Source: a virus
IMG/VR virus record: IMGVR_UViG_3300034137_000024
Coordinates: 20,652-84,651 of that record
Direction: 5' to 3' (one strand)
Length of the DNA: 64,000 bases
In this document: piece after piece, positions 33,983 through 42,468 of the stretch
Numbering within the stretch: the stretch's first letter is position 1
Layout: every line of letters begins with the position of its first letter
Notes under the pieces: model-generated
Databases searched by the model: none
Told to the model about the DNA's origin: nothing
What the model saw: the letters and a program-made list of their open reading frames with translations, nothing else
Position numbers and translations under genes: made by a program

Positions 33983-35068
33983 TTAAAGCACCCGGATGCC
34001 GTGGATTTGCGTCATAAGGCCGCCGTTCGAGCCCTTCGGCCCGTTGAGGATTTCGTCGATAGAGTCATGGTAGGCCGACATATCGACCGACAGGGACTCG
34101 GACAGGCCGTCCGCCGAGATGGAACCGGACTGAGGCAGATAGGCATCGCCTACAATCTTCAACACCGCCAGTTTCTTGATCACGTCCAGCAGTTCGGGGT
34201 ACTTGGTCGATACGTCCGTCAGGCCGGCGGTGTATTCGAGCTCTATCATGTTCGGGATGCTCTGCGAGGCAAACATGCCGCCCAGGACGTACACCGACAT
34301 GGTCGCAAATATCGCCGGGCTGTTTGGTACCAGGCGAAGGTGGCCATATCGATTGTCGGCCTTGATCCAGTCGGCAGGGATATCCATATAACCGTCGTTA
34401 CTGGCCGGATAGTTAAAGCGCAGGCGCTCGACCGAGATAATCGGTCGTTTCCGAGTAATGAAGTAGCCCCAGCGGTCCCCCTTGAACATCGACGGGTCGT
34501 AGTCATAGGGCGGATCAATCTCCCAGGCCATGCCATCCAAGGCCTCAATCTGGGCATCCGAAGGCGGTAACGGGAAGTAACGGGTGGGAACCAGCGGCAC
34601 CCGGAGGGTGTGTGTTATTTCAGCCTCAGCCGTTCGCACCTTCTCCCACAGGTAGTCGTCCGACACCTTCACGTCCTGCAGGACGCCGGCAGCGGCCGCC
34701 ATCAGCCGATCGGTCCTGATCTCGTTTACTACGATATCTTTGATAAACAGGGAGGTTCGCGTGGCAGCGAAAAGCGTCTCGACGATCACGCGAAACCGCT
34801 TGATCCCCACGTCGCCGGAAAGGACGAGCATGGCGTCGCCAGGCGAAAGCGCTGAGGTTTGATCGGCAGTAAAGCTGACAGCCACCACACCGGAAGCCCA
34901 ATCGGCGCCGGTGGAACTGTCGGAAACTGCAGTGGTTGCCACCAGTTCCGTTTTGCCGTCCATGCTAAAAATGCGGGCGCTCAGTGCCCCGCTGACTGCC
35001 AAGGCGCTGCCGTCTTGCTGCACCTGAACAGTGAAATTCGCCGCACTGCCGGCTATGAGTGTTGGCAT
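33983..35068 (-). CDS. Virion structural protein near the neck (361 aa)
   Basis: ATG 35068 (an upstream GTG-type start at 35077 adds three residues). An Ig-like beta N-terminus (residues 1-100) is followed by a helical domain ending LLDVIKKLAVLKIVGDAYLPQ, which looks like a head-completion/connector helical bundle. It therefore appears to fuse a decoration-like module to a connector. Preceded by a terminator. Assignment by position. Confidence 0.5.
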   Translation of the reverse strand: MPTLIAGSAANFTVQVQQDGSALAVSGALSARIFSMDGKTELVATTAVSDSSTGADWASGVVAVSFTADQTSALSPGDAMLVLSGDVGIKRFRVIVETLFAATRTSLFIKDIVVNEIRTDRLMAAAAGVLQDVKVSDDYLWEKVRTAEAEITHTLRVPLVPTRYFPLPPSDAQIEALDGMAWEIDPPYDYDPSMFKGDRWGYFITRKRPIISVERLRFNYPASNDGYMDIPADWIKADNRYGHLRLVPNSPAIFATMSVYVLGGMFASQSIPNMIELEYTAGLTDVSTKYPELLDVIKKLAVLKIVGDAYLPQSGSISADGLSESLSVDMSAYHDSIDEILNGPKGSNGGLMTQIHGIRVL

Positions 35069-35083
35069 AGGGTCCACCTATAG

Positions 35084-35107
35084 AAAAGGCCGCACGGGGC
35101 GGCCTTT
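35084..35107 (-). terminator. Terminator after low-complexity virion gene
   Basis: A 9-bp stem AAAGGCCGC/GCGGCCTTT; on the minus strand it runs straight into TTTCTATA. It lies between the low-complexity gene and the neck gene downstream. Confidence 0.8.
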
Positions 35108-35124
35108 GTCGTGAAGTGCCAGGG

Positions 35125-35874
35125 TTAGCCGGCGGTGGCAGTTGTATCGACCGCAGCCGATTCAGTGCTGGCCGAAGCATCAGCTGCAACGGCAGTGTCA
35201 GCGACAGCGGTATCGGCTACAGCAGCGGTTTCAACCACGGCTGCAGTTTCAACAGTCGCCGACGCATCAGCGGCAGTGGTGTCGACCACAGTGGCAGTCT
35301 CGTCAGCATCAGCGGTTTCAACCACGGCGGCAGCGTCGTCAGTAACGGTAGTTTCAGCCACAGCAACAGCGACCGACTCATCAGCCACGGCAGCAGTCTC
35401 GACAGCAGCAGTCTCGTCGACCACGGCAACCGTTTCGGCGACAGCGATATCAGCGACAGCGGCGGACTCATCAGCTACAGCGGTTTCAGTTGCGGCAACA
35501 GCCTCGACGGCAACAGCGGCGTCAGCCACGGAAGCAGTGTCGGCAACCACAGTGGTATCAACCACAGCAGCAGTTTCAGCGACCGCGGACTCATCAGTGG
35601 CCACGGTTGCGTCAGCAGTAGCGACAGTGGTGTCGACCACGGCGGCGGTTTCAGCCACAGCAACGGCAGCAGTAGCAGCCACGGCAGCGGCAGCCTTTGC
35701 CTCGTCCTGGCTTACCAGGTCGGCCAGTTCGCTCTCAGAGACGACCAGGGCCGCGAACTTCGCCTCGAGGGCCGCCAAGCGATCCTCCAGGTCGCCAAAA
35801 ATATCACCGAGCGGGATACCGCCAGGCGCTACCTTGTTGAGCTGTTCGCGTTGGGAAGGGGTTCTGTAAATCAT
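35125..35874 (-). CDS. Ala/Val/Thr/Asp low-complexity virion protein
   Basis: A 249-aa protein. The first 60 residues look ordered (LNKVAPGGIPLGD, then a short coiled coil LEDRLAALEAKFAALV). The next 190 are almost only Ala, Val, Thr, Asp, Glu and Ser in a degenerate 6-8-residue repeat (ETAAVVDTT, ADESAAVAD). That fits a fibrous head decoration or stalk. The minus strand is chosen because it continues the operon and keeps the ordered start; the plus strand is also open over the same stretch. Function inferred only. Confidence 0.65.
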   Translation of the reverse strand: MIYRTPSQREQLNKVAPGGIPLGDIFGDLEDRLAALEAKFAALVVSESELADLVSQDEAKAAAAVAATAAVAVAETAAVVDTTVATADATVATDESAVAETAAVVDTTVVADTASVADAAVAVEAVAATETAVADESAAVADIAVAETVAVVDETAAVETAAVADESVAVAVAETTVTDDAAAVVETADADETATVVDTTAADASATVETAAVVETAAVADTAVADTAVAADASASTESAAVDTTATAG

Positions 35875-35883
35875 CTGGAATCC

Positions 35884-36321
35884 TTAAAAAAGTGGTGCGT
35901 CAGCGGCAGAAGCCGCATCGGAATCAGGCTCTTCAGCCGAAGCGTCCGTGCCAGTGGCGGACCCGGTTTGATCACCCAGTTCATCGGTAACTGCAGGTTT
36001 GTCTCCGCCGGTTACCGCCACGGTAACCTCCGTGTCGTTACCCTCAGTTGCCGCGCTCGCACCCGCCTTTGCCGCCGTTTTACGGGCTGGCTTCTGTGCC
36101 GCTGTCGCTACCTTCGCCGCTGGAGCGGCAAGGACTTCAACCGGTGCCACATAGCCCGGGACTTCTTGATCTTCCGCAATCCTGTAGCCAGGAACTAACA
36201 GGAACCGGGCCGCAGTTACCTCGTCAACCTCCACAGAAATGGAGCCAGAGGCATGGGTCTCGAACTTGACGCCGTTGAGCCGATCAAGAAGGGTGGGATG
36301 CTCGCGAATAACAAAGGGCAT
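35884..36321 (-). CDS. Hypothetical head-operon protein with acidic tail
   Basis: A 145-aa protein: an N-terminal 60-residue folded part (FVIREHPTLLDRLNGVKFE) and a long Ala/Lys then Asp/Glu/Ser-rich disordered tail. It sits between the major capsid protein and the low-complexity protein, so it may be a capsid accessory or decoration protein. No family recognised. A terminator lies upstream. Confidence 0.55.
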   Translation of the reverse strand: MPFVIREHPTLLDRLNGVKFETHASGSISVEVDEVTAARFLLVPGYRIAEDQEVPGYVAPVEVLAAPAAKVATAAQKPARKTAAKAGASAATEGNDTEVTVAVTGGDKPAVTDELGDQTGSATGTDASAEEPDSDAASAADAPLF

Positions 36322-36339
36322 TGGTCTCTCTCTACTCAG

Positions 36340-36363
36340 AAAAGGGGCGGCCTGAGCCGCCCC
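36340..36363 (-). terminator. Terminator after major capsid gene
   Basis: An 8-bp GC stem GGGGCGGC/GCCGCCCC with a four-base loop, followed by TTTTC on the minus strand, seven bases after the capsid stop. Confidence 0.85.
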
Positions 36364-36369
36364 GGTCGA

Positions 36370-37830
36370 TCAGCCGAACGGCAACCAGGTGGAAGTGCTT
36401 GGCAGGATGTTCTTGATCAGAACGTGCTGGTTACGCTTGGTGACGCGCAGATAACCGCAGATCATCTGCAACCACGGGATAACCGGGCTGTTCACCGCTG
36501 CCATCGGGATCTTCATCATCGGCAGGAACTGGCGCCAGGCGATCGCGTGGTCGGCTGGGTTCAGGTTCAGCGCGTAGGAGCACGCGGTGCCCGGAATTTC
36601 GCGGTTCAGGTCAGTGAAAGTCGTGGAGGAACCGCTTTTCGCAATGCGGGTCATTTCACGAACGTCCGACAGAACAGCGGTACCGTCCTTGCGGCCGCGA
36701 TAGATCACGTAACCAGTCTCGGTCGCACCAGCCGAAGCGGTGATGGTCAGCGTCACGCTGCCACCGGCGGCGACAGTTACAGCGCCTTCGGCTGCGGTGA
36801 TGGCTGCCGATTCACCCTTGTGGTTGATGCCTGTCACCCAGTACACGTACGCACCGGCGTGGGTCGATTCCCAGTAGGAGTCCGAACCGCCATCGGTAAC
36901 AGCGACAGCGCTGAAGGCGGCAGGCTTGAACGCGGAGTTTGCAGCGGCGACTACGGCATGCGCGTTGTTGCGCAGTTCAAACGGAACCTGCAGCTTTTGG
37001 TCGCGAATGAATACGTCGCTGTTGGTCTTGATGGTGCCGTACGACGTCTGAATCGCGCTGACGTGGGTGCCCAGGACGGTGGAGCTTGCTGTGTTGCTCA
37101 GCAGCACGCGGAACGCCGGGTCCAGTTTCAGGTTGAGGTCGGTCTGCACGCTTGGCGGCATGTAGATGTCGGTCAGGGTGCCGAAGTTGCCGAAACCGAA
37201 CACGGTCTCTGCTGCTTTAGCGATCGGGTCGATGCTCGACAGCGCGCTGGCACGCATGTCGATAACGTGGTCCGTGCTATCCAGGCTTTCGATCTGCTGA
37301 CGCAGGCCGGCGAAGGATTTCGGAGTGACCTCGTCGTTACCCTCGAACATGCTGAACTCGATAGAGGTCAGTAGCTGCTTGGTACCATTGACCGATTCCA
37401 GCGATACAGCGTCCTGGATGTTGTTCTGCGATTGCAGAACGATCGGCACCTTACGGTAGGTGGTCATGTACTTGACCTTACCGACACGGCGAGCGTAATC
37501 GCCCTCAGTTTCGGAGGCCGAGCCATCTTGGTCGTTGAAGCTATCGCCCAAGAAACCGCCAATGGACGACTGCTCGCTCCATTCGTCGATCACGGCAGTG
37601 GCTTTAGGCTTCTGCAGGGCGTTAAACAGGACGAAATGCTTGTTGTCCTGCACGGTCGCCTGCAGCGTGGTGTCCAGGGACTGGATACGCAGCGCAGAAC
37701 CGCCAGTCATGCCAGAAACGTCGGTCTCATAACCGGCATTCAGCGACTTTTGCAGTTCCGCCAGTTGATCCATGCCCATATCGCCGGCTTCGGTAGCACC
37801 GGAGAGGTTGGGGTTATTCAGGAAATCCAT
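36370..37830 (-). CDS. Major capsid protein
   Basis: A 486-aa protein in the classic order protease-scaffold-capsid. Residues 28-51 hold KSLNAGYETD...TGGSALRIQS, near-identical to a segment of the prohead protease, then LDTTL and a long HK97-like body. About residues 310-420 read as an inserted Ig/FN3-like beta domain (YVYWVTGINHKGES... GYVIYRG), probably displayed on the shell. The C-terminus resumes the capsid fold. Terminated by a strong hairpin. Confidence 0.88.
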   Translation of the reverse strand: MDFLNNPNLSGATEAGDMGMDQLAELQKSLNAGYETDVSGMTGGSALRIQSLDTTLQATVQDNKHFVLFNALQKPKATAVIDEWSEQSSIGGFLGDSFNDQDGSASETEGDYARRVGKVKYMTTYRKVPIVLQSQNNIQDAVSLESVNGTKQLLTSIEFSMFEGNDEVTPKSFAGLRQQIESLDSTDHVIDMRASALSSIDPIAKAAETVFGFGNFGTLTDIYMPPSVQTDLNLKLDPAFRVLLSNTASSTVLGTHVSAIQTSYGTIKTNSDVFIRDQKLQVPFELRNNAHAVVAAANSAFKPAAFSAVAVTDGGSDSYWESTHAGAYVYWVTGINHKGESAAITAAEGAVTVAAGGSVTLTITASAGATETGYVIYRGRKDGTAVLSDVREMTRIAKSGSSTTFTDLNREIPGTACSYALNLNPADHAIAWRQFLPMMKIPMAAVNSPVIPWLQMICGYLRVTKRNQHVLIKNILPSTSTWLPFG

Positions 37831-37851
37831 CTAATGGGTGTCTCCGGTAAA

Positions 37852-38469
37852 TTAAATACGGGCCAGAACATCCGCCGGAATGGCGGTGCCGGACTGAATG
37901 GCGTTTTCTGCGCGAGCGACGTCGATGCCGCTGATCTTCCCGGCCTTCTGGGCGTCCAGGGCTTTAGCCAGAATCTCGGCCGGGGCCATCTGTGCGGGCT
38001 GGGATTTGCGCAAGGGCTGCTCGCCCGGGGCGGGCTTCTCGACGATTGCCAAGACGGTTTTGCGGCCGCGACCTTGGCCGGAGAGCTTCTCCAGCTGACC
38101 CTGCATCGATTTGAGAAGGGCGCCCTGCCCCTTGATGAGGTCGAGCATTGGGGTGATCGACTTAACCAGCATCTGGTCTTGGCCTTCGACGCGGTCGGCC
38201 AGTTCGTTGAGCGACTTAACCAGCTGCTCGGCATCGACCACTTCGACGTTTTCGCCGTCGATGACCATGGATTTCTTGAGGTCAGCCGGGGCTACGCTTT
38301 CGTCGCCTTCGCCTTCACCCTTGCCTTTTGCGGCTGGGGCTTTCTCTTCTTCTTCCTCTTCTTCCTCGTCGTCGCCATCGCCGCCTTCGGCTGGCATGGA
38401 TTTGGTGAGGGTGCTTTGTTCCGCTGCCAGGGCGTTAATTTCGTCCAGCAGTTGGTCAAAATCGCTCAT
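37852..38469 (-). CDS. Head scaffolding protein
   Basis: A 205-aa protein with an extreme Glu run (about residues 34-42, EEEEEEEE), helical coiled-coil segments and a basic patch, encoded between the prohead protease and capsid. These are standard features of internal scaffolds, which are removed by the protease during maturation. It starts on the base where the protease gene ends. Confidence 0.75.
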   Translation of the reverse strand: MSDFDQLLDEINALAAEQSTLTKSMPAEGGDGDDEEEEEEEEKAPAAKGKGEGEGDESVAPADLKKSMVIDGENVEVVDAEQLVKSLNELADRVEGQDQMLVKSITPMLDLIKGQGALLKSMQGQLEKLSGQGRGRKTVLAIVEKPAPGEQPLRKSQPAQMAPAEILAKALDAQKAGKISGIDVARAENAIQSGTAIPADVLARI

Positions 38470-39362
38470 TAAGAGCCTCGTTTCGTGAGTCTATTTTTCA
38501 AATCGCAAAGGAAGCGATTCACCCATTCAGTGGCCTCGTCTCCCGAGAGCCCGAATTGCTTGGTCGAATAGGCGATCAATCCCGCAGAGGTCTGAATCTT
38601 GGCGTCACGACCCCGCACGGCGGCCGACAGGCGATCGCGGAAGTCGAAGTAGGATTGAGGGATGCCGCCCATTGACTGAACGCGCAGGGCACTGCCGCCG
38701 GTGAGCGTTGCCGAGTCGGTGCCGTAACCGGCATCCAGCGACTTGAGGAACGCAAACCCGTTCGGGGTCCAGCTTTTCGCCAGCGCTCCGAAAGGAACGG
38801 TGGCAATACCGCTGACATGCTGGTTAACCGGCTGTTGAGAAATGCCGATGTTCGTCCAGCGGACCTTGCTGACAACGCCGATCTTCTGGCCAGTTTTGGG
38901 GTCCGTTTGAACCGATTTCGCCAGAACGGCACCACCTACGCTGGGGTACCAGCGGCGTGGAGGGTTCAGCTGAGTCATCGACTCCCAAACTTGGTTTGCG
39001 CGCTCGGCCATAGGCGTGTCGCCCTTGTACAAGCGCGCTTTGACGAAGGTTGAGGCGCCCTTGACCACCACCTCATCGGGTACACCGATCTCCCAGAGCT
39101 CTGGTTGCGTGATGCCGTGGGCTTTAGCAACGGAGGGCATCGACATATGGTTGATGTCAATGTTCCCGTAGCGAAGGAAGGTCTCGGCCGAGTCTTCAAG
39201 GGCCTTTGCCAGCACGATCTCGTCTTGCTGGTCACGGGCCTCGCGGGACGCTTCCAAGTAAATAAAGCGCTCGCCTTTCTCTTCACTGGGGCGCGCTTTG
39301 AACATGCCCTCAATGCTGAGGAAGTCGGGGATATGGGCCAGTAGGCTTTCGTCTTGATTCAT
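38469..39362 (-). CDS. Prohead protease
   Basis: A 297-aa protein with a herpesvirus-assemblin-type catalytic pair: His72 in NIDINHMS and Ser141 in RRWYPSVGG. Residues 207-230 carry KSLDAGYGTD...TGGSALRVQS, shared with the capsid N-terminus. It processes scaffold and capsid. A GTCGTGAC site at 39378-39385 lies about 16 bases upstream of its ATG. Confidence 0.85.
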   Translation of the reverse strand: MNQDESLLAHIPDFLSIEGMFKARPSEEKGERFIYLEASREARDQQDEIVLAKALEDSAETFLRYGNIDINHMSMPSVAKAHGITQPELWEIGVPDEVVVKGASTFVKARLYKGDTPMAERANQVWESMTQLNPPRRWYPSVGGAVLAKSVQTDPKTGQKIGVVSKVRWTNIGISQQPVNQHVSGIATVPFGALAKSWTPNGFAFLKSLDAGYGTDSATLTGGSALRVQSMGGIPQSYFDFRDRLSAAVRGRDAKIQTSAGLIAYSTKQFGLSGDEATEWVNRFLCDLKNRLTKRGS

Positions 39363-39481
39363 GGCGCCCAGTCTGTTGTCACGACTAGGGCACCGGCCCA
39401 GAGGGCTGCGGGGTGCAATTCACGGTTTGAGCGGTCGTGACGCGAGGATCACGACATCCCAAGCCTTAGAAATTCCCCCTA

Positions 39482-40141
39482 ATGGAAAGCAACCAATCAT
39501 CCAAAGTCTGTCCATGCTGCAAGCAGGACAAACCTCTTGACCAATTTGGGCGCTTGCGCGACGGCTACCAGCCCCGCTGCAAGCAATGCCGGAATGACCA
39601 ACGAAAAGCCCGTTACAACGAGAACCGCGAAAAGGAACTGACCTGGCGCGCCCAGTACGTGACTAACAACCCGGACAAGTGCGCCGCCTATTCCAAGGAG
39701 TGGCGAGCCAAAAACCCGGAAAAAGCACGGTCGAAGTCCCGCGACTATTACCACCGCCATAAGGAGCAGTACCGCCAGCACGCGCTGCGCCTGAGTCGCG
39801 AAGCCTGCCGCACGCTGGCCGACAGCTACGTGCGCAAGGTCATCGCGTCCTTGGTTGGCTACGATGGCCACGAAATCACCCAGGTCGAGATCGAGCACGC
39901 CCGTCAGCGAATCCACGACAAGCGCAATGGCGTTGTCACCCGCAAGGGGGCGTCCGACCAACGCCAGACGAATCGCGCATATCTGGCCACGGACCGCGCC
40001 GAGCTGTCCGACAGCTACGTGCGCCGCCTTATCCAGGCGTCGAAGGACTACCAGGGCGGCACGATCACCGTCGAGATGATCGAGCAGGCCCGCCAGCGGA
40101 TCCTGGACAAACGGGACAGGCGGAAGCAGCGCGCCGAGTGA
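39482..40141 (+). CDS. Zinc-finger protein with two C-terminal helical repeats (homing-endonuclease-like)
   Basis: A 219-aa protein transcribed against the head operon. Residues 9-37 form a zinc finger (CPCC, then CKQC), as in HNH/endonuclease VII-type phage proteins; a long basic helix follows. Two C-terminal copies of the pattern LADSYVRKVI...ITQVEIEHARQRIHDKR and LSDSYVRRLI...ITVEMIEQARQRILDKR lie at about 112-155 and 171-215. I do not see a full HNH motif. It has its own GTCGTGAC site and terminator, like an inserted unit. Confidence 0.65.
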   Translation: MESNQSSKVCPCCKQDKPLDQFGRLRDGYQPRCKQCRNDQRKARYNENREKELTWRAQYVTNNPDKCAAYSKEWRAKNPEKARSKSRDYYHRHKEQYRQHALRLSREACRTLADSYVRKVIASLVGYDGHEITQVEIEHARQRIHDKRNGVVTRKGASDQRQTNRAYLATDRAELSDSYVRRLIQASKDYQGGTITVEMIEQARQRILDKRDRRKQRAE

Positions 40142-40149
40142 CCATGAAA

Positions 40150-40177
40150 AGCCGCCCTACTGGGCGGCTTTGTTTTT
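40150..40177 (+). terminator. Terminator after zinc-finger gene
   Basis: AGCCGCCC/GGGCGGCT stem with TACT loop followed by TTGTTTTT, rightward. It overlaps the last codons of the convergent 40157-40333 gene. Confidence 0.88.
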
Positions 40178-40333
40178 GCTGATCGATTTGTCCAGTTCGT
40201 CCAAGGGGTGCCCCAGACCATCCTCGAACGCCTTGATAATGGCCTCCATGTACGGGTCTTCGTCGCCCGGACAGGCGAACAAGCACCGATAAATGGCCCA
40301 GAACCACAGGCAGAACAGGATGTAGCCGATCAT
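40157..40333 (-). CDS. Small membrane-anchored protein (58 aa)
   Basis: A 58-aa protein beginning with a hydrophobic stretch (MIGYILFCLWFWAIYRCLFAC) and ending in an acidic then basic cytoplasmic tail. Its ATG overlaps the stop of the upstream ParB-like/membrane gene by four bases. The pair of membrane proteins suggests a joint function such as lysis control or superinfection exclusion; unproven. Confidence 0.65.
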   Translation of the reverse strand: MIGYILFCLWFWAIYRCLFACPGDEDPYMEAIIKAFEDGLGHPLDELDKSISKNKAAQ

Positions 40334-41007
40334 TTGTCGGCAGCCTCGAGCACGCTGGTGACCTTATCGACCACCAGTCGGCCGCCGATCTTAACGCTCT
40401 GGTATTCCAACTTGGTGTACCACTGACCATCCGACTCGATGTAGCACTCCCACCACTCATAGTGGCCTTCCAGATGCTTATTTTTGGCATAGAAGTGACA
40501 GCTCAGTGCGCCCGCCGGGTAGGTGAAGAGGTACACCAGGAATCCGACCAGGACAGGGATAATCATCCCTTTCAGCGCCGTCAGCAGGCCTCCAATGATT
40601 GCCTGGCGAAGGTTCGATTCGGTGTTGGTTGCGGTTTCGTTCATCGCGTTGCGTTTCCTCAGAAAATCAATAACGGCTCGGTTGTATTGGGCTTCAATCT
40701 CCACATCACCCCGGGCGATCGCCCCGGCCAAGCGATGCACCCCATCCTCCACCCACAGGTAAGGCTCGCCAGAGGGCGTGCGATGCACGCGCACCTGAAG
40801 GGGAGTCTTGTCGCTGCTCAGGTAGAAAAATGCAGCCCGGCGCGTGTGAAGTGCCACGTCGGTGTGGTCCTCGCTGGGCTGCAACTGCTCGTACTTGATC
40901 TTGCGAGCGGTTGCGTAGGCGATAACCTCGTCCACCAGAAGGGGGCGCGATTGCCCCCAAACGGCGATGTCATAAGGGGATGGCAGGACGCCAACAGGGA
41001 GTTTCAT
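40330..41007 (-). CDS. ParB/Srx-like domain fused to a membrane domain
   Basis: A 225-aa protein (ATG 41007; a TTG at 41055 would lie across a GTCGTGAC site). Residues 15-100 look like a ParB/sulfiredoxin-like fold: LLVDEVIAYA ... VRVHRTPSGEPYLWVEDGVHRLAGAIARGDVEI, with the DGVHRL motif typical of ParB-like nucleotide-binding sites. A membrane helix follows (about 130-155), then a Cys-containing extracytoplasmic or cytoplasmic tail. An internal ATG (residue 100) could also start a membrane-only form. Confidence 0.6.
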   Translation of the reverse strand: MKLPVGVLPSPYDIAVWGQSRPLLVDEVIAYATARKIKYEQLQPSEDHTDVALHTRRAAFFYLSSDKTPLQVRVHRTPSGEPYLWVEDGVHRLAGAIARGDVEIEAQYNRAVIDFLRKRNAMNETATNTESNLRQAIIGGLLTALKGMIIPVLVGFLVYLFTYPAGALSCHFYAKNKHLEGHYEWWECYIESDGQWYTKLEYQSVKIGGRLVVDKVTSVLEAADK

Positions 41008-41078
41008 GGTCGTGGGTACCGAAGCGGGAAGCCCCCAGCTTGTTGTCACGACCAACCAGTAACTGGCGGTAATTCCGG

Positions 41079-42221
41079 TCAGTTACCGGACAGCACTTTT
41101 TGCAGATACGCCCCAAATTCGGGGTCGTCACCCTCTAAAATCTCCATCACAGCGACCCAGAACCCTCGACAGTTCGGGTGCGCCAGACCAGCAGGCAGGT
41201 GCCAAAGTTCGGCCTCTGTGCGCGGTACCAGTTCGTCACCCACGCGCTTGCGCGGCGCCGCCGATCGGCCAATGTTGTTTTTCCCGGGCCAAACCATGGT
41301 CTCGCCGTCCTTGTCCGGAGCGTCGGCCGCCACAACAGTGGCCACCCGGCCATGAATTCGCTTGCAGAACGCGCAAGCGGTCTCGTACTGCTCGACGCGC
41401 TTAACCTTGGTGCCTGGCTTGAGGCTGGCAATGAAACCTTGGGTCTGGCATTCGCCGGCCTCGGTGACTGCGATTCGGCGCCAGTCGCGATTAAGGCTGG
41501 CGAAGTCGTCGAAAAGCTCGGTTTCAAGCGACGGTAACTGCCCGGTGGTTTCCGCCAGTTCCAGCTGCTGCATCACGGTCTGGCGCAACTGGTGGCGGGC
41601 CTTGTCGGTCAGGGCGCGCACGTTTTCACCGGCGCGCACCTCGGCAAACTCCATGGCCGACTTTTGCTGCTTGGATAGATCGAACTGACTGGCAGCCGCC
41701 TCCGGCGTCGACGGCAGTGCAGCCAGGATCTTGTCAGCGTTCTGGGGCGTTACCAGTTTGGCGTCCAGATTTGCCTGGACCTTGCCCATCAGCACCGCCC
41801 GAGTCGCCAGCCACTGGGCCTCGGTCTTGAGCTCCTCCGCTGGCAAGTAGCGCTGCACGACGTAATCGACCGCCATCATGTGGTCCTTGACTCCCCACTT
41901 ACCCGGCGGCAGCGCTTCCAGGTACAGCTTGACCAGAGAAAGCTCGTCGTCCGTCCAGCGCACCATCATCCCAGGCGCAGTGGAGGGTTTCGCGTCAGGG
42001 TTGTGGTGCTTGCCTTGCTGCCAGGCGGAAAGCTGCGTCTTGACGTGCTCCAGGCGATCGAGACCGCGCTTTGTGAACAGTTCGATTAGGCGCCGGATGA
42101 GCACGGACTCATGGGCGTCCCAAATACCGGCCCCCCGATCACCACGGGCGGCGGACTTGTAGATGAACTCCAAGGCGTCATCGGTTGCCAGGGGGCTCAG
42201 TAGTTGCAGGTCTATGTACAT
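41079..42221 (-). CDS. MuF-like minor head protein
   Basis: A 380-aa protein with the C-terminal domain of Mu gpF family minor head proteins: RRIAVTEAGE, KRVEQYETACAFCKRIHGRV and the closing HPNCRGFWVA. The first 200 residues are helical. Minor head proteins of this family enter the capsid with the portal and often carry toxin domains; none is seen here. Its upstream neighbour is the portal gene, separated by a long gene-free region with a terminator. Confidence 0.85.
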   Translation of the reverse strand: MYIDLQLLSPLATDDALEFIYKSAARGDRGAGIWDAHESVLIRRLIELFTKRGLDRLEHVKTQLSAWQQGKHHNPDAKPSTAPGMMVRWTDDELSLVKLYLEALPPGKWGVKDHMMAVDYVVQRYLPAEELKTEAQWLATRAVLMGKVQANLDAKLVTPQNADKILAALPSTPEAAASQFDLSKQQKSAMEFAEVRAGENVRALTDKARHQLRQTVMQQLELAETTGQLPSLETELFDDFASLNRDWRRIAVTEAGECQTQGFIASLKPGTKVKRVEQYETACAFCKRIHGRVATVVAADAPDKDGETMVWPGKNNIGRSAAPRKRVGDELVPRTEAELWHLPAGLAHPNCRGFWVAVMEILEGDDPEFGAYLQKVLSGN

Positions 42222-42244
42222 CGGCGCGATCCAGATCCGGGGCC

Positions 42245-42280
42245 AAAAAAAAGCCCGACCGTTATGACCCGGCCGGGCTT
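42245..42280 (-). terminator. Terminator upstream of MuF gene
   Basis: AAGCCCG/CGGGCTT outer stem with an inner CCG/CGG stem, followed by eight T on the minus strand. It ends the portal-side transcript or the candidate RNA. Confidence 0.88.
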
Positions 42281-42468
42281 GGGTGCTTCGATCCGACTAC
42301 CACGACGAACGTGGCTCAAAGCTGCGGGGTTGCTATGCCTTCCGTACTGCGTTACCGCAGCCGTCTCCCGAGCAGGGCGGGCTGATAAGTGTCCCAGAGG
42401 ATTAACCCCCTCTGGCCCGGTAAGGCTTCCCGGGATCGTTGGGCCGTCTTGCTACAGGCAATTAGGCT
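42245..42468 (-). ncRNA. Candidate late structured RNA between portal and MuF genes
   Basis: This leftward stretch lies between a GTCGTGAC site (42469-42476) and a strong terminator (42245-42280), and contains no ATG in the reading direction. It folds as a series of local hairpins: CCCGG/CCGGG (42416-42434), CCAGAGG/CCTCTGG (42394-42415), CCCG/CGGG (42367-42381), CTGCG-GTAA-CGCAG with a GNRA loop on the minus strand (42347-42360) and CCACG/CGTGG (42300-42314). I know no named RNA family that it matches. Confidence 0.55.

Noticed and set aside
35116-36198. 360-codon and 244-codon plus-strand frames across the low-complexity gene
   Set aside because: They arise because the degenerate repeat has no stops in several frames; the minus frame continues the operon and has an ordered start.
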